DNA of 44,719 nt, taken from assembly GCA_029974015.1 (NCBI GenBank), contig JARKUF010000034.1:1-44719 (forward strand), written 5' to 3'. Within the stretch, counting starts at the first letter, position 1. Each line of letters opens with the position of its first letter. The notes beneath the pieces were generated by a model. The model was not told the origin of the DNA. It ran no database searches and saw only the letters and a program-made list of their open reading frames with translations. Source of the DNA: Spirochaetota bacterium (GTDB lineage: Bacteria; Spirochaetota; UBA4802; JAGODF01). Positions 1 to 8,387 of this stretch are shown in pieces. Position numbers and translations under genes: made by a program.

Positions 1-32
1 GGGGCATTCTATGCGAAGGCTAAAAGTGAATA

Positions 33-138
33 ATTCTGGACAAAACCTGCCACCTCGTAGTTAACTGTTTATGCCCCTGGAACGGCTTTGAAAGTGGCAG
101 GTATTTTCCGGAATGGGTGGCAGGTTACGCCGGAATGT
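33..138. repeat. IS21-like terminal repeat remnant
   Basis: Two direct copies of GTGGCAGGT, each followed by CCGGAATG, start at 94 and 117 (period 23). An inverted copy of the same motif, with a longer TTTTGTCC spacer, lies at 33-53. Multiple short terminal repeats of this kind are typical of the ends of IS21-family elements. No istA or istB reading frame is visible beside them, so this looks like abutting or decayed ends. The family assignment rests on remembered motif style, not on a search. Between 139 and 244 nothing else is visible except a short palindrome, GCAAACGTTTGC, at 219-230. Confidence 0.4.
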
Positions 139-244
139 GCAGCCGGTGTAAGTAAAGCAAGACTATTCTATGCCGAAAACCAAAATCGGGCGGGTATAAC
201 AGTAAAAAACGAATGCACGCAAACGTTTGCCTTCATTTTTTTTA

Positions 245-1576
245 CTACAGGAAAGCGTAACGCAGGATAAAAATAATCCCCATAACATGCATAATTGGAT
301 GCACTTCCTTCACGCGCCCCGTGAAGAGCTTGATAATTGGATAGGCGATAAACCCGAATGCCAGGCCGTCGGCGATTGAGTAGGTAAGGGGCATCCCCAC
401 TATCACCAGAAACGCCGGAAGCGCTTCGGTGAGGTCGGAGAAATCGATCCTGGTAACGCTGCGCATCAGCATGGCGCCGACGAAAATTAGCGCCGGGGCA
501 ATCACCGGATAGAGGGACACGTTCGGCGCCGGGCTGTATCCGCCCCCAAGCATCTTCGCCAGGGGCTCGAAGAAAAGGGCGAGGATGAACATGAGGCCCG
601 CCACCACGGCCGTGAGGCCCGTCCGCCCTCCCTCCTGGACGCCCGCCGAGCTTTCAATGTAGGTGACCACCGTGGAGGTTCCCAGGGCGGCCCCGGCCAC
701 TGTGGCCGTGGCGTCGGTCATGAGTATCTGCCGAAGTTTCGGCACGCTCCCGTCCTCCTTCATGAGGCCCGCCTGCTGGGTGACGCCCACCACTGTTCCC
801 ACTGTATCGAAGAGGGTCATGAACAGGAAAACGAGGATGAGAGGAAAATACTGGGGCGAAATTGCCGCCGCAAGGTCCATCTTTAAAAGCGTGGGCGATA
901 TGGACGGCGGCGCACTCGCAACGCCGTGAAATTGGACAATCCCGAAGGGAAGAGCAATCAGAGTGATTACGGCCATGCCTATCAGCATTGCGCCCTTAAC
1001 GCGAAGATAAGATAGGATGCCAATAATGAGGAGGCCGATGAGGGGCAATAGCACATGGAGCGACTTCACATCGCCGAGCTTCAACACGCCGCCGCCGGGG
1101 TCCTTCACGATGATGCCGCCGTAGACCAGTCCGATGAAAGCTATGAAAAGCCCGATCCCCACGGCAATGCCCGATTTCAACGACATCGGTATCGCGTTTA
1201 TCATGAGTTCCCGCACATTGAAAAACGTAAGGAGCAAAAAGAGCACCCCGGAAATGAAGATGATTCCCAGGGCCACGTTCCAGGGTATCCCCATGGCGAT
1301 GATGACGGTGAAGGTGAAAAAAATATTTTCTCCCATGGCCGGCGCCAGGGCAATCGGATAGTTCGCGTAAAGCCCCATCATGATGCTCGCCAGCGCCGAG
1401 GAGATGCAAGTAGCGGCCAGGACCGCGCCGAAGTCCATGCCGCCCGCCGAGAGGACCGTGGGCTGGACGAAGATGATGTAGGCCATGGTGATGAAGGTGG
1501 TGAGCCCGGCGATAATTTCCGTTCTCACCGAGGAATTCCGCTCCGAGATTTTGAAAAACCTGTCAAGGAAGCCCAT
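245..1576 (-). CDS. NCS2/AzgA-family purine permease
   Basis: This is an inner-membrane permease of 443 residues, the usual length for the AzgA/GhxP branch of NCS2 transporters, which import adenine, guanine or hypoxanthine by proton symport. The N-terminus RTEIIAGLTTFITMAYIIFV and the following GLYANYPIALAPAMGENIFF region are the hallmark family motifs. A later TLFDTVGTVVGVTQQAG segment matches the second conserved motif. About 12 to 14 hydrophobic segments are present. The start is supported by GGAGAT seven bases upstream of the ATG. It is followed on the same strand by no close gene; the upstream symporter gene ends 111 bp away, so the two could be co-transcribed. The exact purine cannot be decided from sequence. 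Confidence 0.92.
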   Translation of the reverse strand: MGFLDRFFKISERNSSVRTEIIAGLTTFITMAYIIFVQPTVLSAGGMDFGAVLAATCISSALASIMMGLYANYPIALAPAMGENIFFTFTVIIAMGIPWNVALGIIFISGVLFLLLTFFNVRELMINAIPMSLKSGIAVGIGLFIAFIGLVYGGIIVKDPGGGVLKLGDVKSLHVLLPLIGLLIIGILSYLRVKGAMLIGMAVITLIALPFGIVQFHGVASAPPSISPTLLKMDLAAAISPQYFPLILVFLFMTLFDTVGTVVGVTQQAGLMKEDGSVPKLRQILMTDATATVAGAALGTSTVVTYIESSAGVQEGGRTGLTAVVAGLMFILALFFEPLAKMLGGGYSPAPNVSLYPVIAPALIFVGAMLMRSVTRIDFSDLTEALPAFLVIVGMPLTYSIADGLAFGFIAYPIIKLFTGRVKEVHPIMHVMGIIFILRYAFL

Positions 1577-1687
1577 ATCTATATCTCCATATTCGCCGGA
1601 TGATGTTCACATCACATTTTACCGCGGCCCCATCGTCAAGTATTTTCCAATTGGCCGGGCGTTTGGGGCCGAGCGTTCCCGGGGCCC

Positions 1688-3058
1688 TCAGGGTACGAGC
1701 ATCCTGTATACTCCAAAATAGAGGATGATGAGGACGAGTATCACCGGGGACACGTACTTGATGGCAAAGGCCCAGATTTTTTTCAGGAACTGAAGCCCTG
1801 TGTCGGTGTCGAGCTCGTGCATGGTGTTCCGGAGCCCGTACTTCCACCCCAGGCAGATGGCGATAAGGAGACCTCCCACGGGCAGCATGTAAATGGTGGT
1901 AAGTTTGTCCATGAAATCAAAGAATGTGAGCCCAAAAAAAATCTTCACATCGGAAAGGACGTTGAACGAAAGCGACGACGGTATCCCGAGGAGGAAAATA
2001 AGGCTTCCAAAAATCAGGACCGACTTCCGGCGGCCCCAGCCCTTCTCATCGGTGCTGTAGGCCACCGTCACTTCCAGAAGCGACATGGCCGAGGTGAGCG
2101 CCGCGATGAAAAGAAGCACGAAAAACAGCAGGGCGAACACATTGCCGTAGGCCATCCGGGAAAAAACCACGGGCAATATATTGAAGGTGAGCCCGGGCCC
2201 CTTGGCCGGCGTCATCCCCACGGCATAGACCGCGGGGAATATTGCGAGACCGGAGAGAAAGGCCGCCATGGTGTCAAGCCCGGCAATCTGTAATGACGAA
2301 TCGAGGGTCTTGTCGCTTTTTGAAAGATAGCTCCCGTACGTGATCATGGCCCCCATCCCGAGGCTAAGGCTGAAAAAGCACTGCCCCAGGGCCTCGATTA
2401 CCGTGAAGACCGTCACACGTGAAAAATCGGGTTTCAGATAAAAGGCCAGCCCCCTCGAGGCCCCCTCCATGGTGAGCCCCCGGACGATAAGGACGATGAT
2501 GATGACGAAAAGTATGGGAAGCAGAAATTTGTTCCATTTTTCAATGCCGTTTTTCACGCCGCCGAGAACGATCCACACGGTCAGGGCCATGAACAGGAAG
2601 TGGTACAGCACCATCTCGACTGGATTTTTGATAAATGCAGAGAAGACGGCTTCCGCGGAAGATGTGTCGGTGATTCCGCCGACAACGCCAGTGATGGTTT
2701 TCACGATATATCCTAAAGTCCAGCCTCCAACGACGCTGTAGTACGAAAGAATAAAAAAACCGGAGAGGACCCCTAAATATCCCACGGCGGTCCAGCGCCC
2801 TCCCCCGCCAATTATCTTAAAAGCACCCACCGGGTCTTTCTCGGTATGCCGGCCGATAACTATCTCCGCGATCATTATGGGCAGGCCGAGTACCAGGATA
2901 CAGATAATGTAGATGAGCACGAAGGCCCCTCCGCCGTGCTGGCCCGTCAGATAGGGAAATTTCCAAATGTTTCCAAGGCCTATTGCGGAACCGGCCGCGG
3001 CAAAGACAAAACCGACCTTGGACCCCCAGTGTTCCCTTCCACTTTTACTCCCATTCAT
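1688..3058 (-). CDS. Neurotransmitter:sodium symporter (NSS) family
   Basis: This is a sodium-dependent transporter of 456 residues in the SNF/LeuT fold family, which moves amino acids or similar small amines across the inner membrane with sodium. The N-terminal helix carries the diagnostic FVFAAAGSAIGLGNIWKFPY motif, whose glycines and asparagine form the sodium and substrate site in LeuT relatives. A GGGAFVLIYI motif follows at once, again typical. There are 11 to 12 membrane segments, with a lysine-rich C-terminal loop before the last helix. GGAG lies just upstream of the ATG. Bacterial members usually have 11 or 12 helices. The substrate cannot be inferred. Confidence 0.95.
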   Translation of the reverse strand: MNGSKSGREHWGSKVGFVFAAAGSAIGLGNIWKFPYLTGQHGGGAFVLIYIICILVLGLPIMIAEIVIGRHTEKDPVGAFKIIGGGGRWTAVGYLGVLSGFFILSYYSVVGGWTLGYIVKTITGVVGGITDTSSAEAVFSAFIKNPVEMVLYHFLFMALTVWIVLGGVKNGIEKWNKFLLPILFVIIIVLIVRGLTMEGASRGLAFYLKPDFSRVTVFTVIEALGQCFFSLSLGMGAMITYGSYLSKSDKTLDSSLQIAGLDTMAAFLSGLAIFPAVYAVGMTPAKGPGLTFNILPVVFSRMAYGNVFALLFFVLLFIAALTSAMSLLEVTVAYSTDEKGWGRRKSVLIFGSLIFLLGIPSSLSFNVLSDVKIFFGLTFFDFMDKLTTIYMLPVGGLLIAICLGWKYGLRNTMHELDTDTGLQFLKKIWAFAIKYVSPVILVLIILYFGVYRMLVP

Positions 3059-3102
3059 CCTTTTCTCCCGCGATCTTTAGTTCTGACAAGCTCTAATACC
3101 CC

Positions 3103-3137
3103 GCTTTACCCGCCCGCCTCCGGCGGGCGGGTAAAGC
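3103..3137. repeat. GC-rich perfect hairpin, 16-bp stem
   Basis: The arms GCTTTACCCGCCCGCC and GGCGGGCGGGTAAAGC pair perfectly around a 3-base loop. The hairpin sits in the 332-bp divergent gap between the symporter and the synthetase-like gene. No T tract follows, so it is not an ordinary intrinsic terminator. The CCCGCCCGCC/GGCGGGCGGG core is the same as the central hairpin of the dispersed element at 30676 and 40857, so it may be a reduced copy. The rest of the gap (3059-3390) must hold two divergent promoters, but none stands out. Confidence 0.7.
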
Positions 3138-3390
3138 GAATCCTGGGCTTGTTTCCTCTCGATTATTTTTCTGCATCTTTTCTCGCGAAAACCGATTTTT
3201 GTCCAGTGATTTACAAAATTTTGAGTTTTTCTGCCGCTTTCATCAGGAGGCCCATACCTGGATTTCTCCGCACGCCGTCTTTTCATAACCCGCCTCGTAT
3301 ACTCTGAAAGGAAAAGAGAAATATAATAAAAAGTTTGAAAAATCACGGCCCCTTATTCACCATGCCTTAGTCTGGAGGCAGTGAAATCCC

Positions 3391-4629
3391 ATGCTACATC
3401 TGTACAACACCCTGACCCGAAAGAAGGAGCCCTTCAAACCCCGGGTGAAGGGCCTGGTAAAAGTCTTCACCTGCGGGCCCTCCATTTATCAGCGCCCCCA
3501 TATCGGCAATTACCGCACCTTCACCTATGAAGACATTCTCGTGCGTTATCTCGGCCATCTGGGACACAGGGTGGAGCGCTCCATCATCCTCACCGACGTG
3601 GAGGACAAGGCCATCAGCGAAGCGGCAAAAAAGAAGGGCCGGGTTGATAAAATCACCGACGAAATCGCAAAACGCTTTTTCCGGGAATGCGGGGACCTCG
3701 GCATCGGCCTGCCCGATCCGGTTCCTCGCGCCTCCACCGCCATCGACGCCGCCGTGGAGCTCATCCGGCGGCTCATGAAAAAGGGGCACGCCTATGAACA
3801 CAATGGCAACATCTACTTCGACCCGCTGAAATTCCCCGGCTTCGGGAAGCTCTTTCGCCTAGACATGAGCGCCTGGCCGAAGAAGAAAGTCTGTTTCAGC
3901 CGCGACACCTACAATGGCCGCCGCTGGAACCGGGGCGACTTCATCCTCTGGCACGGCTACCGCGAAGGCGATACCATCTCCTGGGACACGCCCATCGGAA
4001 AGGGACGCCCTGCGTGGAACATCCAGGACCCCGCGGTTATTTTCAAACATCTGGGAGAGCAGATCGATATCAACTGCGGAGGCATTGACAATATTTACCG
4101 CCATCACGATTACAATATCGCCGTCATGGAATCCGCCACGGGGAAGGAGTTCGCCCGGTACTACCTCCACGGCGAGCATCTCGTGGTGGAGGGAAAGACC
4201 ATGTCGAAGAGCAGAGGAAACATTCTCTATCCCGACGATGTCACGGGAGGGAAGATTGGGGCGCGTCATCTTCGCTTCTACCTTTTTTACCGGCACTACC
4301 GGAAAAAACTTAATTACACTAATGAAGCCTTTGTGAAGTCGGTGAAGCTGCTCGATGATTTCCGCAGCGCGGCAAATAAGCTCCTCGCGCCATTGAAGGG
4401 GGCTTCCGCGGCATCCAGCCGACGGGAGGACCCCGGAGCGGAACTCCTACGCCGCTTTGAAGCCGAGATGAACGACGACCTCAGCGCCGGGAGGGCCTTC
4501 GACGCGCTGTTTCAGACTGTACGCACACTGACGAAACAGCGCGAAGCCGGAGAGCTTAGCCCTGAAGATATCACCTCCGTGAGAAAGTCCCTGGAAAAAA
4601 TCGACGTCGTACTTGGAGTGATCTTCTGA
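3391..4629 (+). CDS. Cysteinyl-tRNA synthetase-like protein, divergent and short
   Basis: This is a class I aminoacyl-tRNA-synthetase-fold protein of 412 residues related to CysRS. It keeps FTCGPSIY with Cys28, the HIGH box as HIGN at 37-40 and the KMSKS box as TMSKS at 270-274, so ATP binding and adenylation look intact. In E. coli CysRS the cysteine-selecting zinc is held by Cys28, Cys209, His234 and Glu238. Here the equivalents appear to be Cys28, Asp213, His238 and Asn242, so two of four ligands are lost. The protein stops at the ...LGVIF segment that in CysRS precedes the small C-terminal anticodon domain, so it is about 50 residues shorter. It may be a paralogue with another substrate or a cysteine-ligase type enzyme. 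The start has GGAGG, but 12 bases away. Confidence 0.75.
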   Translation: MLHLYNTLTRKKEPFKPRVKGLVKVFTCGPSIYQRPHIGNYRTFTYEDILVRYLGHLGHRVERSIILTDVEDKAISEAAKKKGRVDKITDEIAKRFFRECGDLGIGLPDPVPRASTAIDAAVELIRRLMKKGHAYEHNGNIYFDPLKFPGFGKLFRLDMSAWPKKKVCFSRDTYNGRRWNRGDFILWHGYREGDTISWDTPIGKGRPAWNIQDPAVIFKHLGEQIDINCGGIDNIYRHHDYNIAVMESATGKEFARYYLHGEHLVVEGKTMSKSRGNILYPDDVTGGKIGARHLRFYLFYRHYRKKLNYTNEAFVKSVKLLDDFRSAANKLLAPLKGASAASSRREDPGAELLRRFEAEMNDDLSAGRAFDALFQTVRTLTKQREAGELSPEDITSVRKSLEKIDVVLGVIF

Positions 4630-4692
4630 GAGACTGCCAAAAAAACTTGACATAATCCCCGAAAAGTAAGATGAGGTATTCCTTTATTTAAA

Positions 4693-4763
4693 GGTTACCT
4701 CTAGTATTCAGGATTTTCCGCCAGCCGGGGGCGGGCGGAAAATCGGAGGTTTTGTGACTGCCC
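4693..4763 (+). repeat. Dispersed palindromic element, degenerate copy A
   Basis: It begins GGTTACCTCTAG, like the GGCAACCTCTAA ends elsewhere in the window. It then has an 11-bp hairpin (GATTTTCCGCC at 4712-4722 with GGCGGAAAATC at 4734-4744) and ends in GTGACTGCCC, which matches the inner block of other copies. A second, looser GC hairpin and another GACTGCC follow up to about 4830. It lies in the leader of the metal-uptake operon, so it may be transcribed. Confidence 0.5.
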
Positions 4764-4843
4764 TTATGTTTCCCGCCTGCGGGGGGAAAAGGGAAAATGC
4801 ACTTATTTATGACTGCCTTTTTTAGGCTTCCGAAAAGCGCTCC

Positions 4844-5131
4844 ATGAACTATCGTAAAAGAAAACTCTTTACGCTGATTGGCCTTCTGGCCCTCTTTGCG
4901 GGGATCCTTTTTTCGTCCTTTCACTACCACGAGAAAGGCGAAATCCCGGACAACTGCACCGCCTGCCGTTTCCAGAACCATGGCGTGACGGCCACCTCCG
5001 CCGACATCACAGCGCCGATTGAACCCGGCGCCACAATCAGCTTTGAGCTTATCAACACTCCCGGCGATACGATAACCGTATCAACAAGGCCCCACGAGAC
5101 CCTTCCCAACGCGCCGCCCTCTTTCTCCTGA
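4844..5131 (+). CDS. Small His/Cys membrane-anchored protein, metal-operon head
   Basis: The 95-residue product has a basic start (MNYRKRKLF), one hydrophobic segment at about residues 9-25, then FHYHEKG and a CTAC pair. This gives an H-x-H followed by C-x-x-C layout on the periplasmic side. Short proteins of this kind often precede zinc or copper uptake genes and are thought to handle metal, but no named family is certain here. The C-terminal half is proline- and threonine-rich. It ends in TGATG overlapping the next small ORF, which argues for translation in an operon with the barrel, binding-protein and permease genes downstream. No clear ribosome binding site is seen before the ATG. Confidence 0.6.
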   Translation: MNYRKRKLFTLIGLLALFAGILFSSFHYHEKGEIPDNCTACRFQNHGVTATSADITAPIEPGATISFELINTPGDTITVSTRPHETLPNAPPSFS

Positions 5132-5259
5132 TGTACTCCCCTTCAATGGCGGCGGCGCTTACAGGCATCACCGGGATCGTGATATTGGCCTCTTCACATT
5201 TCCAATGCTCCAGACACAAGCGTACCGCCTCCTGCTATGAAGGCGGAAATTATGCATAA
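5131..5259 (+). CDS. Coupled 42-residue small membrane protein
   Basis: The ATG overlaps the stop codon of the preceding gene (TGATG), and the frame stays open for 42 codons to a TAA 11 bases before the next start. The product has an N-terminal hydrophobic stretch (about residues 6-21) followed by SSHFQCSRHK and a further Cys. This repeats the pattern of its upstream neighbour: one membrane segment, then His and Cys. That similarity and the tight coupling support a real gene with a role in metal handling, though it has no recognised family. It is too short to be certain. Confidence 0.45.
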   Translation: MYSPSMAAALTGITGIVILASSHFQCSRHKRTASCYEGGNYA

Positions 5260-5270
5260 AGGAGATTCCT

Positions 5271-6581
5271 GTGAAAAAAATCCTCTTTCTCGCTATCATC
5301 ATGGCCCTGCCCTTCGCAACGGCCCTCCGAGGGGAAAACGAAGGCGCGCCGTTCGAAGCCGAATCCGGCGATGCTTCGGATTCGCCCTTTAACCAATCAA
5401 AGTTCGTGCCGGACATCTCGCTTATGCTTGATGGATCGTATGTATTTCGCAATACACGGAACGCGGTTTACGAAATGCTCGAAAGCCCGGAATTCACCCT
5501 CACCCCGGGGGGAGAATCCTGGCATGGCCACGAGGAACCTCATCTGCGAAATGGTTTTAATTTCAACTACGCCGAGATATCCTTCTATTCGATGGTCGAT
5601 CCGTACCTGGAACTTTTCGCGGTGTGCTCCCTTTCCGAGGAACATTTCGGCCTCGAAGAGGCCCACTTCACCACCCGGAGCTTCCCCCTGGGATTACAGC
5701 TTCGCGCGGGGAAGTTCTTAAGCGGGTTTGGGCGCATCAATGAACAGCACGCCCACAACTGGGATTTCGCCGACCAGACCCTGGTCAACAACGCTTTCTT
5801 CGGAGAGGATGGCCTGTCCGAGGTCGGAGTGCGCCTCACCTGGGTTGCCCCGACCGACCTGTATCTCATGTTAGGCGGCGAAGCCCTCCAGGGGACCAAT
5901 GGCCGCAGTTTCGGAAATGCCAAAATACTCAATGTAAAAGGAACCCCCGTCGCGAATGTGGGAAACGGGCCGAACCTCGGCGTGGCATATCTTAAAACAT
6001 CTTTTGATATCGGCGAGCTCACGGTGCTTGCGGGCGCGTCTGCGGCCATTGGAAAAGCGCGCATCAACCACGGGCTTGACCTCGCCGGGAAGTCCGGGGC
6101 CGCATTCGCGGGCGATACTCGGGTCCTCGGCGGCGATATTACCCTCAAATACATGATAGACTCCCTGAGGTACGTTTCCTTTCAAGGGGAGTATCTCTTC
6201 CGGCACATGGAGGGCCGCCGCTTTTCCAACGACGCGTCGGATGAGATGACCCGCTCCGATATGGATAAGCGCCAGTCGGGGCTCTACGCTCAGCTCACAT
6301 CAAAGTTTTCGCCTCGATGGCGCTGCGGAGCGAGGTACGACCTGCTGTGGAAAAACCGCGTCAGGGAAAACGGTGTTGATGAGGGCCTTCCGGAAAACAT
6401 GCCCAGATATTCGGGGATGCTGGAGTTCAATCCAACGGAGTTTTCGCGCTTTCGCCTTCAGTACAACTTCGACGCAAGCAAGTACAACTGTGAATCCGGC
6501 GCACCGGAAAGGAAAATAAACCACGAAGTCATAATCCAGGCAAATCTTGCGATAGGGGCGCACGGCGCCCATTCATTCTAA
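5271..6581 (+). CDS. Outer-membrane beta-barrel, zinc-regulated porin type
   Basis: The 436-residue protein has a signal peptide (MKKILFLAIIMALPFATALRG) and an alternating barrel pattern ending in a C-terminal aromatic. The central stretch contains AGKFLSGFGRINEQHAHNWD followed by an AFFGEDGLSEVG segment. This matches the conserved core of outer-membrane proteins commonly annotated as zinc-regulated receptors or porins and found beside znuA-type genes. No TonB box or plug domain is evident at this length, so a passive or metal-selective porin is more likely. The start is GTG with AAGGAG six bases upstream. It probably passes metal ions or complexes to the periplasmic binding protein encoded next. 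Confidence 0.75.
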   Translation: MKKILFLAIIMALPFATALRGENEGAPFEAESGDASDSPFNQSKFVPDISLMLDGSYVFRNTRNAVYEMLESPEFTLTPGGESWHGHEEPHLRNGFNFNYAEISFYSMVDPYLELFAVCSLSEEHFGLEEAHFTTRSFPLGLQLRAGKFLSGFGRINEQHAHNWDFADQTLVNNAFFGEDGLSEVGVRLTWVAPTDLYLMLGGEALQGTNGRSFGNAKILNVKGTPVANVGNGPNLGVAYLKTSFDIGELTVLAGASAAIGKARINHGLDLAGKSGAAFAGDTRVLGGDITLKYMIDSLRYVSFQGEYLFRHMEGRRFSNDASDEMTRSDMDKRQSGLYAQLTSKFSPRWRCGARYDLLWKNRVRENGVDEGLPENMPRYSGMLEFNPTEFSRFRLQYNFDASKYNCESGAPERKINHEVIIQANLAIGAHGAHSF

Positions 6582-6596
6582 AGGAGAACCATTATC

Positions 6597-7619
6597 ATGA
6601 AAACTAAATCATTAAGGGCTTTGCCCGAAACTGAGACATCTACAGCGCAAAAACCTCCGTGGGCGGCTTTTTCGAGGTTTTCTCCCAGGCGCCGCAGCAA
6701 AAAACCAAACACTCACCACGCCGCATCCGTTTTGCGTTTCGCCGTCATACTGGCCCTGCTTCTCTGGGCACCCGCGCTTTACGCAGGCAAGCTTAAGGTC
6801 GTCACCACCTATCCTTACATAGCCAGCATCACAGAGCAGATAGGAGGCGACCGCATAAAGGTGGACCACCTGGCGCGCGGAGACTACGACCCCCACACCA
6901 TCGTCCCGAAACCGTCGTTCATCGCCCGCCTCAGAAGGGCAGACCTTCTCATCATAAGCGGCGCCCAGCTTGAAATTGGCTGGCTTCCGCCGCTTCTGAG
7001 GCAGGCCGGAAACCCGACGGTGAACCCGGGCGCGAAGGGCTTTCTCGACCTCTCCCGTTCCGTGCGCCTCATTGATGTGCCGAAGAGCGTCTCCCGCGAA
7101 CAGGGCGATATCCATCCTGACGGAAACCCCCACTACTACCTCGACCCGAACAACATCCCACTGTTGGCGCGGAGCATTCTAACGAAGCTCTCCGCCCTCG
7201 ATTCGCGCAATGCCGGATACTACCGTTCCCGTCATGGTGAATTCGCGAAGCTCTGGAACGCGAAATCGGCGGAGTGGAACAGGAAATTGGCCTTGCTTAA
7301 GGGCAAAAAGGTGATAGAATACCACAAAAATTTCGACTATCTCCTCCGCCGACACGGCATCCTCCTTGCGGGAACCATTGAGCCTTTGCCCGGGATACCT
7401 CCCACGTCAAGGCATATCGAGGAACTGGAAAAAATAATGTCCGGGGGAGGCATCTCCTTCATCCTTCAGGACGTCTATAACTCCGATGACGCGTCGCGCC
7501 ACCTCTCGAAGAAATTCAACGTCCCCATGGTGAAGCTGCCCCACGACGTGGGCGCCGTACCTGCCGCGGAGGGGATTATCTCCCTCTTCGATGAAATTGT
7601 GCGGAGGCTTGGCCAATGA
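6597..7619 (+). CDS. Zinc/manganese ABC substrate-binding protein (ZnuA-like)
   Basis: This is the periplasmic metal-binding protein of a cluster A-I ABC importer, 340 residues long. The mature part starts near residue 65 (KLKVVTTYPYIASI). Candidate metal ligands are His100 in DYDPHTIVP, His179 in GNPHYYLDP and His243 in EYHKNFDYL, matching the three-histidine pattern of the family, with an acidic fourth ligand late in the chain. The His-rich loop of E. coli ZnuA is absent. The N-terminal region before the hydrophobic core is unusually long (about 45 residues, basic), yet GGAG is well placed before this ATG. The stop overlaps the permease start (ATGA). Confidence 0.9.
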   Translation: MKTKSLRALPETETSTAQKPPWAAFSRFSPRRRSKKPNTHHAASVLRFAVILALLLWAPALYAGKLKVVTTYPYIASITEQIGGDRIKVDHLARGDYDPHTIVPKPSFIARLRRADLLIISGAQLEIGWLPPLLRQAGNPTVNPGAKGFLDLSRSVRLIDVPKSVSREQGDIHPDGNPHYYLDPNNIPLLARSILTKLSALDSRNAGYYRSRHGEFAKLWNAKSAEWNRKLALLKGKKVIEYHKNFDYLLRRHGILLAGTIEPLPGIPPTSRHIEELEKIMSGGGISFILQDVYNSDDASRHLSKKFNVPMVKLPHDVGAVPAAEGIISLFDEIVRRLGQ

Positions 7620-8368
7620 ACGACATACTCGTTTCCGCGTTCTTTCTTTCCCTGGTGCTCGTGGGAATCCACGCCTTCTTCGGCCTTGAGGTCATACGCC
7701 GGGGGATCATTTTCACCGACCTCGCGATCGGGCAGATGGCGGCACTGGGGGCGGCCATGTCGCTCTTTTTTCTTGACGGGGCGCTCATCTACCCCGTGTC
7801 CCTGGCCTTCGCGCTTCTGGGAGGGCTTCTAATCGCCTGGGCGGCGCGGCACACGGACAATCTCGAGGCCTTCATTGGGCTCCTTTACGCCTTCGGCATC
7901 TCGGCGGTGTATATCGTCCTCTCGAAATCCGCCCATGGCATGGAGGAGTTCCAGCGCCTCATGGCTTCCGACATCCTCTTCACGCCATTGGAGGAGGTGA
8001 TTAAAACCGCGGTAATTTACACGGCCCTGGGGGCGGTGCTGTTCTTCCTGTACCGGAGGTTTGAAGGATTCTGGAAGGACGCCCTTTTCTTCACCGCCTT
8101 CGCGGTGACGGTGACAAGCTCGGTGAAACTCGCAGGCGTCCTCATCGTCTTCTCCCTCCTCGTATCGCCGGCCCTCATCGCCCTGCGCTTCGACGGACGG
8201 TTCATGCTCATAAAGGCCTGGGCAATCGGCACCGTGGCAAACCTCGCGGCCATCATCGCGTCGTACAAGCTCGATCTCCCCACGGGCTACACCGTGGTCT
8301 TCGTGAACGCCCTTTTCGCGATCGCCGTTTCAATGGTGCCGCGACGCAGGAGGGAGGCGGCGCAATGA
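7616..8368 (+). CDS. Metal ABC transporter permease (ZnuB-like)
   Basis: This 250-residue integral membrane protein has about 7 to 8 helices, the ABC-3 family type that pairs with ZnuA-like proteins. Recognisable features are the VIRRGIIFTDLAIGQMAALG segment near residues 26-45 and the VLIVFSLLVSPALIA helix near 178-192, both conserved in this family. Its ATG lies inside the end of the binding-protein gene. No ATP-binding-cassette gene for this pathway exists in the operon or elsewhere in the window, so the motor must be supplied from another locus. The stop codon overlaps a nine-codon ORF that leads into the next coupled frame. Confidence 0.92.
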   Translation: MNDILVSAFFLSLVLVGIHAFFGLEVIRRGIIFTDLAIGQMAALGAAMSLFFLDGALIYPVSLAFALLGGLLIAWAARHTDNLEAFIGLLYAFGISAVYIVLSKSAHGMEEFQRLMASDILFTPLEEVIKTAVIYTALGAVLFFLYRRFEGFWKDALFFTAFAVTVTSSVKLAGVLIVFSLLVSPALIALRFDGRFMLIKAWAIGTVANLAAIIASYKLDLPTGYTVVFVNALFAIAVSMVPRRRREAAQ

Positions 8369-8387
8369 CGCCTTTCTGGAGGCAAGC

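Noticed and set aside
88..270. 60-codon plus-strand ORF at the left edge
   Set aside because: It overlaps the IS-end repeats, has no ribosome binding site and runs into the antisense of the permease gene.
663..929. Antisense ORFs over the permease and similar ORFs opposite other G+C-rich genes
   Set aside because: They mirror the third-position G+C bias of the real genes and encode no recognisable proteins.
3391..4629. Calling the synthetase-like gene MshC (mycothiol cysteine ligase)
   Set aside because: Length is similar, but MshC keeps the zinc site and occurs in Actinobacteria; the altered ligands here do not fit.
4673..4701. 29-bp imperfect inverted repeat (GAGGTA...TACCTC type) as a zinc-repressor box
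   Set aside because: Only about 10 of 14 positions pair, and its right half is the terminus of the dispersed element; the match to a known Zur box is not convincing.
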